In this document: positions 36,585 through 47,795 of the stretch, piece after piece
Numbering within the stretch: the first letter of the stretch is position 1
Layout: each line of letters starts with the position of its first letter
From: Pseudomonas cyclaminis
GTDB taxonomy: Bacteria; Pseudomonadota; Gammaproteobacteria; Pseudomonadales; Pseudomonadaceae
Direction of reading: 5' to 3'
Length of the DNA: 64,000 bases
Assembly: GCF_015163715.1 (NCBI RefSeq)
Contig: NZ_JADDUM010000025.1
Span: 1-64,000, forward strand
Notes under the pieces: model-generated
What the model saw: only the letters and a program-made list of their open reading frames with translations
The model's database searches: none
What the model was told of the DNA's origin: nothing
Translations under genes and position numbers: made by a program

Positions 36585-37769
36585 TTATTGACGCAGCAGG
36601 AACTTGAGGTCGCTAGGGGCATCAATCGGTAATTTCTGCACGGTTTTACCCAGCAGGCCGGTCTTGGGGTCACGTTCGACCACCACGATTTCATTGCTTT
36701 TCTGATTGGCAATCAGCAGGAACTTGCCACTCGGGTCCAGGCTGAATTCGCGCGGGTGGTCACCTTCCACGGAGCGACGCTGGACTTCCTTGAGGTGCGC
36801 GGTCGCCGGGTCGATGCTGAACACCAGCATCTGGTTGGCGGTGCCACGGTTGCTCACATACAGGAATTTGCCATCACCGGAGGCGTGCAGCGCCGCGCCC
36901 GCTTTGTCGGATACCGGTTGCCCGGCGGCGAACTCCACCAACTGGCTCTGCGTGAGCTTGCCGTCGTGGTAATCGTACACCGCGACCTGGGCGCTCATCT
37001 CGGTGGTCAGCCAGGCATGTTTGCCATCGCCGCTGAACAGCAAGTGACGCGGGCCGCTGCCAGGGGGCAACTGCACCGAGGCCGGATCGGCCGGGGTCAA
37101 GGGCAGTTCGTGGTTGGCCTTGGGGTCGTAGCGGTAGGCAAACAGCTTGTCCGCCCCCAGGTCCTGCACAAACACGTACTTGCCATCCGGCGACGACACC
37201 ACCGAATGCACATGGTTGGAGGCCTGGCGCTCAGGGTTCACGCGACTGGCCGGGTGGCCGCTCAACTGCACCGGCGCCGACAGCTTGCCGGTGGCGTCCA
37301 CCGGCAGAATCGCCAGGCTGCCGCCCGGATCTTCCAGCACCGAATAGTTGGCGACAAACAGGTAACGTCCGTCCCCGGCAACGCTGGAGTGCGTCGGCTC
37401 GTTACCCAGGCTCTGTACCTGGTTGATCAGGGTGAGCTGATGAGTCTTCGGATCAATGCTGTAGCTGCTGACCCGGCCTACAGCGTCCTTCTGGCCGGGG
37501 CCGTTTTCGTTGACCACAAACAGGTGCTTCTGGTCTTTGGAGACCGTCAGCCACGACGGGTTGGCAGCCTTGGCCGCCAGTACCGGCGGGCCCTGGAACT
37601 GGCCGGTGCGGCTGTCGAACTGCAGGCGGTAGATACCTTCGCTGGTGCCCGCGGTGTAGCTGCCGACCAGCAGTTCATAAGTGTCAGCCGGCGCAGCCTG
37701 CGCCGACATCGCACCCACGCTGCCCGCCATCAGCAGGGGCCAGAATTTACGCATCATCATGCTCGTCAT
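36585..37769 (-). CDS. Secreted beta-propeller lactonase-family protein (6-phosphogluconolactonase-like)
   Basis: 394 residues. Signal peptide MRKFWPLLMAGSVGAMSAQA, then a seven-bladed propeller of the PF10282 lactonase family: ELLVGSYTAGTSEGIYRLQFD, NPSWLTVSKDQKHLFVVNE, GNEPTHSSVAGDGRYLFVANY, NHVHSVVSSPDGKYVFVQDLG, GSGPRHLLFSGDGKHAWLTTE, DHPREFSLDPSGKFLLIANQ. A cytoplasmic 6-phosphogluconolactonase (YbhE/Pgl) lacks a signal peptide, so this exported form more likely acts on another lactone or sugar ester. Several in-frame ATGs occur at the start; the true start is probably one of the Met residues at 4-6. It overlaps the end of the small upstream gene. Confidence 0.82.
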   Translation of the reverse strand: MTSMMMRKFWPLLMAGSVGAMSAQAAPADTYELLVGSYTAGTSEGIYRLQFDSRTGQFQGPPVLAAKAANPSWLTVSKDQKHLFVVNENGPGQKDAVGRVSSYSIDPKTHQLTLINQVQSLGNEPTHSSVAGDGRYLFVANYSVLEDPGGSLAILPVDATGKLSAPVQLSGHPASRVNPERQASNHVHSVVSSPDGKYVFVQDLGADKLFAYRYDPKANHELPLTPADPASVQLPPGSGPRHLLFSGDGKHAWLTTEMSAQVAVYDYHDGKLTQSQLVEFAAGQPVSDKAGAALHASGDGKFLYVSNRGTANQMLVFSIDPATAHLKEVQRRSVEGDHPREFSLDPSGKFLLIANQKSNEIVVVERDPKTGLLGKTVQKLPIDAPSDLKFLLRQ

Positions 37770-38046
37770 CCTCGTCGTTATTGTTGCCGGTGAAAGCGCT
37801 CACACAGATCAGGCGGTGCTCGCCCGCGTCACCGGAGAGGGTCCAGCTTTGCAAGGTGTCATCGAAGGTCGCGGCCTGCACTTGGGCCAGGCTGAACGTC
37901 CACCGTTTCTCTGCACGGCCGTCCATGGCGGTGATCAGTAGCGTGTCTGCATTAAGCGTGAAGTCGAAGGCGTGCAGCCCATCGATTTCAAGCATATTGC
38001 TGTTTTGAAGGACGGTAGTCAGATTGTCGGCAGTCATCAGGGGCAT
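37747..38046 (-). CDS. Small acidic protein, DUF5629-like
   Basis: 99 residues with no signal peptide. Sequence features are LTTVLQNSNMLEIDGLHAFDFTL, ITAMDGRAEKRWTFSLAQV and an acidic tail (GNNNDEDDEHDDA). It resembles the Pseudomonas-specific DUF5629 family as I remember it; I cannot confirm this here. The 3-prime end overlaps the start of the lactonase gene by about 20 bases, so the pair is one transcription unit with translational coupling. Function unknown. A second Met (residue 4) is an alternative start. Confidence 0.65.
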   Translation of the reverse strand: MPLMTADNLTTVLQNSNMLEIDGLHAFDFTLNADTLLITAMDGRAEKRWTFSLAQVQAATFDDTLQSWTLSGDAGEHRLICVSAFTGNNNDEDDEHDDA

Positions 38047-38111
38047 TCATCAGTCAGAAAGACGCTGATGATAGGCCAATCCCACGCGTCTTTCCCGCCT
38101 CGCGTTGTCCA

Positions 38112-38129
38112 GCGGTAGCCAGCTACCGC
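38112..38129. other. Dyad symmetry in the toxin/DUF5629 divergent region
   Basis: GCGGTAGC-CA-GCTACCGC, perfectly symmetrical, in the 195-base gap between the minus-strand DUF5629-like gene and the plus-strand DUF6543 gene. It lies about 65 bases before the DUF5629-like start codon and 113 before the toxin-like start, so it could be an operator for either. Confidence 0.35.
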
Positions 38130-38241
38130 CCTCCCCCGCGCACGACTGGCCATTCTTGGCCCTGCGCAGCCAGACGCTGGACGCTCCGTCCGGTGGTGAC
38201 TCGGCTCGCCCGTACCGACCCAAAAAAGGATTTTTAGCCCT

Positions 38242-41200
38242 ATGCAACCGCTACCCTCGGCGCCACTGGCCGCCAAAGCCGTCGCCCGGCAGTTTGCCAG
38301 CCGCCCAACCTTGGCCAGCGTCGTCCAGACGCTGCTGAACGGCGCCATTCGCGAGCGCTACCCCTCATTGACCATCGACCTGTCCCTGACGCACCTGGCG
38401 ATTCCCCTGGCGACCAAAGGCTGGAAATTCCAGTCACTGATGGACGTCGTCCTGCAGTACCTGGGGAGCGACGGCCCGTTGGATTTCCGTGACCGCCATG
38501 ACCTGTTCTATTACCTGTCCGATGAACTGCCCAAGCGCCTGACATTGGCGGGTGCCAGCCAGGAGAAACTGGACATGACGGTTATTGAAGGGCTGATCCG
38601 GGATTTGCCCTCGACACTGCCGATCGCCCTTCAGGACGCCGTGGCCGAGTACTGGAATCAAGACGCCGACAGCGGACTCAGCCGCTGGCAGTGGCTCAGC
38701 GATATGCTCCTGAGCACCCTGCGGGCCAGCACCCTGCGCCAGGCCGACCTGGATGAGTTCTCGCGGCAAACCCTCGACCAACTCATCGGCACACCGGACC
38801 GCGAACAACGCGTCGCCCGCTATGGCGACAACGCCGTGTTCGCCTACGGCTTGATGACGCAGATCGACAATGCCGGCCAGACCACCCGGCTGCTGTCGGA
38901 ACACCTGCTGCTGACCCGCACCATCAACGGCACCGCCCCGGTGCTGCTGTGCACGCCGAGCGGGCGGGTTGAGCACTTCGTGTCCATGGATGCCTTCACC
39001 CAGGCGTGGGGCCAGCGCCTCGGCGCGCAGTATCAGGCGCAGACCCTCACCTGCAATCGTTACGAGCCCGAGGGCTCGATCTTCGATCATCAGGCAGCGA
39101 GCATTTTCAACCTGCAAATGGAAAACCTGGGGGCCCTGACATTACCGCTCGACCAGAGCCCGCAAACCCTGGAGACGCTGTACCAGGAGCTCACCGATCC
39201 GGGCCTGTATTTTCTCGATGCCCAAGACGGTCCGATTCATCTGCTCGATGCCGTACGCACGCGCCTGCCGGAGCCCTTGCGCAATGCCACTGCCGAAAAC
39301 CGTGACCGCTATCGGCACTACAGCCTGGCGCTGGCGGCGGCCAAAAAACAGGCGGGTGGGCGAACATTCCTCAGCGGCATCGATGACCTGCATGCCTTCA
39401 CCGTTCGGGCCTTGCAGCAGGCCATGGAACACGAAGCGAGCGCTGCCGGCGACACGCCCCTGCACCCCGATGATGTGGAACTGACTTTCGTGGTCGCCGC
39501 CGGCTACCCTGGCACCGCCGGCATTGTGGAGCGGGTTCGCATGAGCCTGACTGAACTGGCCATCAAGAACCTGGCTGGCCAGCCCAGCGGCACGATGTCG
39601 GTTGCCCATCGCTTGGGCACCGCTTTGCCGGCCTGGTTGACAGCCGCCTACATCAACGGCAGCGCCGGCCTGATTCAGCGGGTCAACATCGGCAAACAGT
39701 ACCCGTTGCTGCTCAAGCAACAATTGCTCGGCGACACCCCCCCGCGCCCGTGAGCGCGAAACCCTGTTCGCCGCGCAACAGCCGCTGCAGTTGCCGTTGC
39801 AGGCCCTGGAACTGCATCTCAAGGGTGAATCGGGCATATCCCAACGCGGCGCGCAGATGGTCGCGGCCCTGATGCAGGTGGACCGTGCGAATCAGCAGGT
39901 CGACAACAAACCGGTGATGATTCGTCACCTGTCCCTCTCCCGCAGCCCGGATGCAAGCGCCGATGTGGTCAGCAACATGTACCTGATTGAATTTCAGGAC
40001 TTGACCCATGGCCCTCACCTGCTCTATCGCCCCTTGTACTCCCAACCACTGCGCGAGTTCGCCAGCCGCACAGCGCTGTTCAACGCGATCGCGCAACCCG
40101 GCGAGTTGCAAACCAGCGTCCTGACCTGGCTGCCCGACATCGCCCGGCCGATCTACGACCACGGTGGTTTTCATGAACCCCATTACCTGCGCTTCGGTCA
40201 GGGCGATGAGTTCGCATCACGCCGCACACCGGCGCCCGCCACCCTCTCCAGCGACGGCGTCAACGCTGAACTTCACCAATGCCTGGTCACCGGGCGACTG
40301 ATGTCTTATCTGTTCAGCGACAACGGCAGAGCCCTGGTGGAGCAGGCCGAGCGGGAATCTACGTCCAACAGTGAAAGCCGCTGGCAGGTGTTGATGGAAG
40401 GCAGCAGTTTGCTGTTTGGCGGCCTGTTGCAACCCTTGCTGCGTGGGCCGTCAATGATTGTGGGATGGCTGTTGACCCTGTTCGGCAACCTTAGCCGGGA
40501 CATTCAACTGCTCGACAGCCAATCCCCCGAGTCCCGTGAACAAGCGGCTGTCGACCTGCTGCTGACCGTCGCGACGGCGTTGCTGGACTCCCCGGCCAAC
40601 CTGGCTTCACGGCCCACGCTGGCGCCCACCATCCGTCAAAAGGCCCTGCGCCAGCCCGCACGGCGGCGCAACTCGGACCAATGGCCCGCACCGCCGCCGC
40701 CCCTGATTCGCCAAGGCACGGTGTCATTGCCCGGGGAACCGCCACAAGGCAGTCACACCGCCCTGGACTTCAGTTTTGCCCAGGCTCGTTATCGCCTGAC
40801 ACCGAGCCAACGCGCCAACCTCGCTACATTCAAGGTGCCCCTGCCTGCCGAGTTGCCACGACCGGTGCTGAACGGCCCGCGCAAGGGCTTGTATGTGATC
40901 GACAACCACTGGCATGCACGGGTTAATGGGGATCTGTTTCGGATCGACCTGGAAGAGGCTTTCAACGTACGAATCGTTGATCCTGCGGACACCACGCGAC
41001 TGGGCCCCTATCTGCGCGGCAACGAGCAAGGCGTGTGGTCGATCGACATGCGGCTTCGTCTGCTGGGCGGTATGCCCCCCAAACGAATCGCTGCCGAGCG
41101 AGAGCGCAAGGCCCGGCGCATCAAAGAACTGACGGACGACTTTCAGCAGCTGTTCTCAAGTCAGGAGCAAGTCCAACAGGGCATAGACGCCGCCGAAGCG

Positions 41201-42889
41201 GCACAGAACGCTCCCAACCTCACGACCAGGCAAAAGGCAGACGCCCGCAAACACTACGATGCCACTCTGAAAGCCCAGACCGATGGATTTCAAAAGATCC
41301 TCGACAGCCTCAAGGAGCGTGATGAATTGAGGGCGCCGCTGCCGCCGAAAACGGTACTGACCCTGTTGGAAAACGCTATCAAGAATGCACGTAAACATGT
41401 GCTCTGCGCCGAGGACGACCGAACGGACCTCTATCGTCGCTACCAGGCCTTCACCATCGATGGCCCCGAATTGCACCGGGCAGTGCTCAGCAACCCGCAG
41501 GCGTATCGGCAGTTCATTGAGCAGGTGATCGAGATCAATGACCGCAGCATGCACTGGCTGGACCTCAAGGACCGCTACCTGGAGCACCTGTATGGCCTGG
41601 GCTCCGCCGGCAGGACCGCGTTCAATCGAATGATGGAGGGCCGCCCCAACGAACTCAACTCGCTGGCGCTCAAGGATTTGCAAATTCGCAGCGTCAAGCG
41701 GCTGATTGTCAAAGACTTCAAGCACCCGCTATTCCAGGCCTTCAATACCGTGGTCACACCGCTGCATGAGCATGTACGCACCCACGCTGAACTCAACAAC
41801 CTGGAGCTGACGGCCAGTGAGCGCCTGAGCGTGCTGGAGAGCCTGGAGGAGCACTACGGTCGTGCACTCGACGCCTTGCAGGGGCTGGCGATTGTGGACG
41901 CTGACGTACTGGACCCGGTGTACAACACCAAGCTGCTGACGATAATCGAAGCGCTTTATCAGAACGTGAACCAGCGTTTGTCCAGGGAAGTCAAACCCGT
42001 CGCCCATACCAGCAGCCAACCGCCAAAGCAGCCGCAGGTCGTGGCTGGGCGACCGACGAAAAGAGTCATCAAGACCCGCCGCAAAGGCACCCTGATCGGC
42101 GAACTGCACCCTATTGGCAACGTCGAGGTGGTCGAGGTACGGGATGAAACCAATAACAAGGTGTTGTCGAGCTACTCACAGCAGGGCGATGTGTGGGTGG
42201 AGTATGTCGTGCAGGCACCGGTGCCGGCGGCGGCCGCCCCGCGAGCCTTGAGCCTGGTTAAGGGCGAAGCGCGCAAACTGCTGGCCATGCTGCAAGAGCA
42301 TGTGCGCAGGGGTGAGCATTACAAGTCGATCAGCCGGCATCCGCTTGAGGTGCAGGAGGTCCTTGACTACGAAGCAACCCGCTACGACAAACTTGCCACT
42401 GAGTTGGAGCAGGCGATCCAGGCCCAGCCCGAAAGCGCAAGGACCGCCGCCGATCAGGCGCTGGCCAACGACATGCGCCAGGCCGGCGCCAGGCTGAACA
42501 CCCTGGGCGCGAGCTTGCGCACCCAACTGTGCCTGGACCTGCCCCCCACCCACGCTAACCTTGAATACTTGCTCGATCGGCGCCAGGTGAATGTGGCTCG
42601 GTTGGGTGCACGCATTCAGTTGAGCGGTGACCGTCGGGACTTCATCCAGGAGTACGCGATCAATGACCCGAAGGGTAAGCCGGTGTGGTACGCGCACTTT
42701 CATTACCCGGCCATCGATACTCCAAACGCCGACTACACCGCTGCGCACTTGAAGACCCGCGAGCAGCGCAAGCAGAGTTATTACTCGCTGTTGGCCAAGG
42801 CCGAGAGTTCGCAGGCGGTGGTTGACGTGCACCGGGGGATGATTGGCAAGGCGTTGGCGCAGCGTTGGTTTTTGTCGTTCGGGGAGTGA
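38242..42889 (+). pseudogene. DUF6543/dermonecrotic-toxin-like large protein (one-base frameshift)
   Basis: Repaired length is 1548 residues, with no signal peptide. The N-terminal 900 or so residues have the features of the large DUF6543 or dermonecrotic-toxin-domain proteins common in the P. fluorescens group: TLLNGAIRERYPSLTIDLSLTHLAI near the start, PVLLCTPSGRVEHF, DGPIHLLDAV, IYDHGGFHEPHYLRFGQGDEF. A coiled-coil region follows (ERERKARRIKELTDDFQQLF on), and the C-terminal part is novel to me. The frame breaks in a run of seven C at 39737-39743; six C give DTPRARERETLFAAQQP and join the 503- and 1032-residue frames. RBS AAAGGA is 12 bases from the ATG. The export route and target are unknown. 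Confidence 0.72.
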
Positions 42890-42939
42890 GGGGGCGCCTG
42901 GGGTCAAGATCGACAGCAGGCGCCACCACGCATTTCACA

Positions 42940-45314
42940 TCAGTGGGCAAACAACGAGTTGCCCTTCTGCCCTGCCAGCTTCTCGGGTTTGATCAGGAAC
43001 CTTGCCAGCGCCGGCAGCAGCCACAGTGCGCCGAACATGTTCCACAGCAACATGAAGGTCAGCATCAGGCCCATGTCGGCCTGGAACTTGATGGCCGAGA
43101 AGATCCAGGTGCACACGCCGATTGCCAGGCACAGGCCGGTGAACAGTACGGCTTTACCGGTGGACTTGAGTGTCTGGTAATAGGCTTCCTGCAATGGCAG
43201 GCCCGCACGCAGGAAGCTTTCCAGGCGGCTGTAGATGTAGATGCCGTAGTCCACGCCAATCCCCACACCCAATGCCACTACCGGCAGGGTCGCGACCTTG
43301 ACGCCGATGCCCATGAACGCCATCAGCGCGTTGCCCAGCACCGAGGTAAGCACCAGCGGCAACACGATGCACAGGGTCGCGGCCCAGGAACGGAAGGTGA
43401 TCATGCACATGGTCGCTACGCACAGGTACACCAGGATCAGGATGGTCAGTTCCGACTCTTTGATCACCTCGTTGGTCGCAGCTTCGATCCCGGCGTTACC
43501 GGCGGCGAGGATGAATTCCAGGCCGTCCTTGTTGTTTTCCTTGGCGAAGTCCTGCACCGCATGCACGGCGCGATCAAGGGTTTCGGCCTTGTGGTCGTTG
43601 AGGAACACCAGCACCGGCGCCAGGGAACAGTTGTTGTTGTACAGGCCGTCGGCGCGGGCGATGGAGTTGTTCAGCACATCCGGGTTGCGCGACAGGGTTT
43701 CCCACTTCAGGTTGCCCTCGTTCATGCCCTTGATCATCTGCTTGGACACGGTCACCAGCGAGATCGCCGACTGCACTCCCTCGGTGTTCTGCATCTTCCA
43801 CATCAACTGGTCGATGGGCGCCATGGCTTCATAGCGCGAGCAGCCTTCAGCCTTGGTCTTGACCATCACCACCAGCACGTCGGAGCTGGTGGAGTAGTTG
43901 CTGATAATGAAGTTGTTGTCTTTGTTATAGCGCGAGTCCGGGCGCAGCTCCGGTGCGCCTTGGTCCAAGTCACCGATCTTGAGGTTCTGGCTGTACCAGA
44001 GGCCGCCGCCAAAGGCGACCAACGCCAGCAACACCGAGACGGGTGCGACTTTGGCGCTGGCGAATCTGGACAACAGGCGCCAGAACGGATGTTCGCGGTT
44101 TGCGTCCTTTTTGCTCTTGGCGATGGCGCGCTTGCTGATGCCGACATAGGAAATCGCCACCGGCAGCAGGATCAGGTTGGTGAACACGATCACCGCCACG
44201 CCGATGGACGCGCCGATGGCCAGTTCACGGATCACACCGATGTCGATGATCAACAGCGTAATGAACCCGACCGCATCCGCCAGGATCGCGATCATCCCCG
44301 GCAGGAACAGTTGCCGGAAGGTGCGCCGGGCGCGGTCAACGCGTTATCCGCCTCGCTGGACTGCAGGGCGATACCGTTGATCTTCTGCACACCGTGGGAG
44401 ATACCGATGGCGAAGATCAGGAACGGCACCAGCATCGAATACGGGTCCAGCCCGAAGCCGAAGAAGTGCATCAGCCCCAGTTGCCAGACCACCGCCACCA
44501 GGGTGGTGCTCAATACCGCGATGGTGCTGCGCAGGCAGTTGGTGAACCACAGCAGCAGGACCAGGGTGATGACGAACGCGATGCCGAAGAACAGCACCAC
44601 CATCACCAGGCCGTCGATCAGGTCGCCGACCTTCTTGGCAAAGCCGACGATGTGGATCTTGACGTTGGGGTTCTGCGCCTCGAACTTGTCGCGGATCTTG
44701 TCTTCGAGTTCATGGGAAAACTTGCGGTAATCCAGGGCCAGCAATTTGCCCTGGTCCTGCGGGTCCGGGTAGGACTCCAGCAGTGGGATATCGACGATGC
44801 TCGACTTGAAATCGTTGGCTACCAGGCGCCCGACCTGGCCGGACTTGAGCACGTTGTTGCGCAGTTGATCGAGGCTTTGCGCCGAGCCGTTGTAGCTTTG
44901 CGGGATCACTTCACCGCCGGCGAAGCCTTCTTCGGTCACTTCGGTCCAGCGTACGCTGGGGCTCCATAGCGACTTGAGGCCCGAGCGGTCGACGCCGGAG
45001 ATGTAGAACACCTCGTCGTTGATCTGGCGCAGGGTTTCCATGTAGTCCTTCGTAAAGATGTCGCCGTCCTTGGCCTCCACCGAGATGCGCACCGTGTTGC
45101 CCAGGTTGGCCAGGTCGTTGCGGTGTTCCATCATCTTTTCGATGAAGGGATGCTTGAGGGGGATCATCTTTTCAAAGCTGGTGGACGGGCGAATCAGGGT
45201 CGCCTGCCAGAACAGGAACACGCTTACCAACAGGCAGATCACGATCACTGCCGGGCGGTTGTTGAAGATCAGGCGCTCAAGAAAGGTCGCTTTATCGTTG
45301 TGATGACTGCTCAT
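42940..45314 (-). pseudogene. MMPL/RND-family exporter (one-base frameshift)
   Basis: Repaired length is 791 residues. The layout is that of a hydrophobe exporter: one N-terminal helix (PAVIVICLLVSVFLFW), a periplasmic loop of about 200 residues, a five- to six-helix SSD-like block (MVVLFFGIAFVITLVLLLWF, LVPFLIFAIGISHGVQ), then a second loop and helix set (TLPVVALGVGIGVDYGIYIYSR). The frame breaks near 44328: the minus strand reads ACC GCG CCC GGC; one more base gives RRTFRQLFLPGMIAILADAVGF. These exporters move lipids or other hydrophobic compounds. It is preceded by a YCF48-like gene by 15 bases, an association I have seen before, so both are probably one operon. Confidence 0.82.
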
Positions 45315-45329
45315 TCTGTCCCCGCCTTC

Positions 45330-46385
45330 TTATTGTTTTACGAGCTCAGCGCCAGTCGGCGTCGATACACGAACGCCACCCTGCCCGGCCAGAATCAAGT
45401 TGCCATTGCCCGCCGCCGTGACCGACGACAGTGAAATACGGTCCGGGCGGTTGAACACGCTGAAGGTCTGGCCATCGTCGTGGCTGACCACCACGCTGCC
45501 GCCGTTGCCGACCACCACGATTGAGCCGTCCTGCAGCAAGGTCGCGCCCGACAAACCGAACTCCAGGGCGCCACGGGTGGCGTTCAACTCGACCTGCTCC
45601 CAGGTGCTGCCGAAGTCGGTGGAACGGTAGAGGTTGCCGCGCAGGCCGTACGCCAAGAGGGTTTGCGGTTGGGCGGTGCTGATCACGCCGAACAGCGAAC
45701 CCTCGTAAGGGCCTTCGAGTTTTTCCCAGGTCTGGCCGTCATCGCTGGAGCGGAACATGCTGCCCTGCTCGCCGACGATAAACAGGCCGGCGTCCTTGAT
45801 GTGGGCGATGGCGTTGAGGTGGTATTGGTCTTCGTTGTCGAGGCGGTCGCTGACGTCTGCCCAGGTTTTGCCGCCGTCAGTGGTTTCGATCAGCGCACCG
45901 TAGGCGCCCACGGCCAGGCCGTGGTTGGCGTCGTTGAACCACACATCGAGGAGCGGCGCTTCGCGCTTGAGGTCCTGGTATTGCTGGGTCCACGTGATGC
46001 CGCCGTCGGAACTGGCGAGGATCTGCGCATCGTGGCCGACCGCCCAGCCTTGTTTGTCGTCAACGAAAAACACCGCCGTGAGCAACTGGCGGGTGGGGAC
46101 TTTGGCTTGGGTCCAGGTTGCGCCCTGGTCATCGGAATAGAGGATGTGCCCGCGATCACCGACGGCGACCAGGCGCTTGCCGGCCTGCACCACGTCGATC
46201 ATCAGGCCTTTGGCGGCCTTGGGGGACTCAATCGCAAACGCAGGCGCTGCGGGGGTATCGCCGGCTGCCAGCACCGGTGTCGTCAACGCGGCACCGGCCA
46301 GCAACGAGAGCGCTGTGGCCAGCAACGCAACCCTGCGTGCGGCGCGTGGGCGGCAAACAACCCAACCCATGACAGGCTCACTCAT
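45330..46385 (-). CDS. Secreted YCF48/BNR-repeat protein
   Basis: 351 residues from the ATG at 46385, which has AAAGG six bases upstream; the longer frame from 46400 lacks an RBS. An N-terminal signal sequence (ALLATALSLLAGAALTTPVLA) is followed by a beta propeller of repeats containing the sunset motif: YSDDQGATWTQ, ASSDGGITWTQQY, ETTDGGKTWADV, RSSDDGQTWEKL, RSTDFGSTWEQV, VSHDDGQTFSVF. This matches YCF48/photosystem-assembly-like BNR proteins, used in bacteria as periplasmic scaffolds. It is the first gene of a two-gene unit with the MMPL exporter and probably helps that exporter; the substrate is unknown. Confidence 0.83.
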   Translation of the reverse strand: MSEPVMGWVVCRPRAARRVALLATALSLLAGAALTTPVLAAGDTPAAPAFAIESPKAAKGLMIDVVQAGKRLVAVGDRGHILYSDDQGATWTQAKVPTRQLLTAVFFVDDKQGWAVGHDAQILASSDGGITWTQQYQDLKREAPLLDVWFNDANHGLAVGAYGALIETTDGGKTWADVSDRLDNEDQYHLNAIAHIKDAGLFIVGEQGSMFRSSDDGQTWEKLEGPYEGSLFGVISTAQPQTLLAYGLRGNLYRSTDFGSTWEQVELNATRGALEFGLSGATLLQDGSIVVVGNGGSVVVSHDDGQTFSVFNRPDRISLSSVTAAGNGNLILAGQGGVRVSTPTGAELVKQ

Positions 46386-46591
46386 AGACCTTTCTCCCAT
46401 TTATTATTGTTAGGTCTTGCCTTCCCGGGCTCTGAAACCTGCAATCTAGAGCGCCTGAAGGAAGCAGGGGCCATCCTATCGGGCTTTGGAATCGTCTGAC
46501 AATCGGCGCTACGTTATCTTTTGTTAACTGGCGGCTTTTGGCCACGTGGTGAATATAGCTGCATTCGCCGGGGTGATTGCCGCAGCGATAA

Positions 46592-46634
46592 TGAATTTTT
46601 ATTCCATCTATTGAATTATGGGAATTTTTATTCC
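46592..46634 (+). promoter_or_regulatory. Tandem operator TGAAT/GGAAT-TTTT-ATTCC x2
   Basis: TGAAT-TTTT-ATTCC at 46592-46605 and GGAAT-TTTT-ATTCC at 46621-46634, 29 bases apart (near three helical turns), ending 43 bases before the oxidoreductase ATG. The second is a perfect inverted repeat that fits GGAA-N6-TTCC, the motif I remember for the RpiR-type inositol regulator IolR of rhizobia. Confidence 0.6.
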
Positions 46635-46677
46635 ATTAATACACTTCCTGAAAACAATAATCCAAAGGACCACGGCT

Positions 46678-47793
46678 ATGCGTGAACTCGGAATCGGCTT
46701 GATCGGCACAGGCTTCATGGGCCGCGCCCACGCCTTGGCGTTCAACAATGCCCGGGCGGTGTTCGAACTGCCAGTCACCCTGAAGCTGGCCGCCCTGGCC
46801 GATGCCGACACCGAACGCGCCCAGCGCTGCGCCACGGCCTGGGGGTTTGCCCAGGCCCATGGCGACTGGCAGGCGCTGATCAACGACCCCAACGTCGACG
46901 TCGTGGCTATTACCACCCCCAACCACCTGCACTACCCGATGGCCATGGCCGCGATTGCCGCCGGCAAGGCGGTGTACTGCGAAAAACCCCTGGCCGTGAG
47001 CCTGGAACAGGCCGACGCCATGCGCCGCGCCGCCAGTGACGCCGGGGTGGTCACGCGGGTCGGCTACAACTATCAGCACAACCCGATGATCACCCTGGCG
47101 CGGCAACTGATTGCCAGCGGCGAGTTGGGTGAACTCATCAGTTTCCAGGGCGAGTTCAGCGAAGACTTTATGGCTGATCCCGCGTCACCGTGGTCCTGGC
47201 GCTGCGAAGTGGAACATGCCGGCGGCGCCCTCGCCGACCTGGGCAGCCACTTGCTGTCGATGGCGCGCTATCTGGTCGGGGATGTGCTCAGCGTCTGCGC
47301 CGATACCCAGACCGTCCACGCTCAACGCCCAGCCGTAAAAGGCAGCAACGCGCTCAAACCTATCGCCGTGGATGACCAGGTACACGCCCTGCTGCGTTTC
47401 GCCAATGGCGCACGCGGGACGGTGAGCAGCAGTTGGCTCAAGCATGGCTACAAGAACCACCTGAGTTTTGAAATCAGCGGGACCCAAGGCACCTTGGCGT
47501 TCGACCAGGAACGCTTGAATGAACTGCGCCTGTGCCGCGTCGGCCAGGACGGCTTCCAGCGCCTGCTGGCCGGCCCGGCCCTGCCCGGTTATGCGGCGTT
47601 CAGCCCGGCGGCGGGACACCAGTTGGGCTACAACGAGTTGAAGACCCTGGAAGTACAGGAATTGATCATGGCGGTGGCTGGCCAGGGTGCGGATGGCACT
47701 GACTTTGAAGCGGCATGGGAGGTTGAGCGGCTGGCGACGGCGATTCGCGTGGCGGCCGTCGAGGAGCGCTGGGTAAAAGTGGGCACGGTTTGA
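46678..47793 (+). CDS. Gfo/Idh/MocA-family oxidoreductase
   Basis: 371 residues. NAD(P)-binding turn GTGFMG (10-15), the EKP motif (102-104), and the second catalytic region GGALADLGSHLLSMARYL with Asp187 and His191. Family members oxidise inositols, glucose-type sugars or related polyols. The substrate cannot be fixed from sequence. The frame is open from 46618, but ATG 46678 is preferred because AAAGGA lies just upstream and the GTGFMG motif starts at the usual position. Monocistronic, between the divergent YCF48-MMPL unit and a REP pair, with a tandem operator in front. An inositol or sugar regulator of the RpiR type is the likely control. Confidence 0.87.
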   Translation: MRELGIGLIGTGFMGRAHALAFNNARAVFELPVTLKLAALADADTERAQRCATAWGFAQAHGDWQALINDPNVDVVAITTPNHLHYPMAMAAIAAGKAVYCEKPLAVSLEQADAMRRAASDAGVVTRVGYNYQHNPMITLARQLIASGELGELISFQGEFSEDFMADPASPWSWRCEVEHAGGALADLGSHLLSMARYLVGDVLSVCADTQTVHAQRPAVKGSNALKPIAVDDQVHALLRFANGARGTVSSSWLKHGYKNHLSFEISGTQGTLAFDQERLNELRLCRVGQDGFQRLLAGPALPGYAAFSPAAGHQLGYNELKTLEVQELIMAVAGQGADGTDFEAAWEVERLATAIRVAAVEERWVKVGTV

Positions 47794-47795
47794 AA

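Noticed and set aside
42865..44730. A 621-codon frame opposite the MMPL exporter, and similar long frames opposite sbcC (33103-34806), the MocR regulator (7095-8189) and the symporter (9520-10818)
   Set aside because: All are antisense to well-supported genes, lack ribosome binding sites and are rich in residues typical of reversed GC-rich codons.
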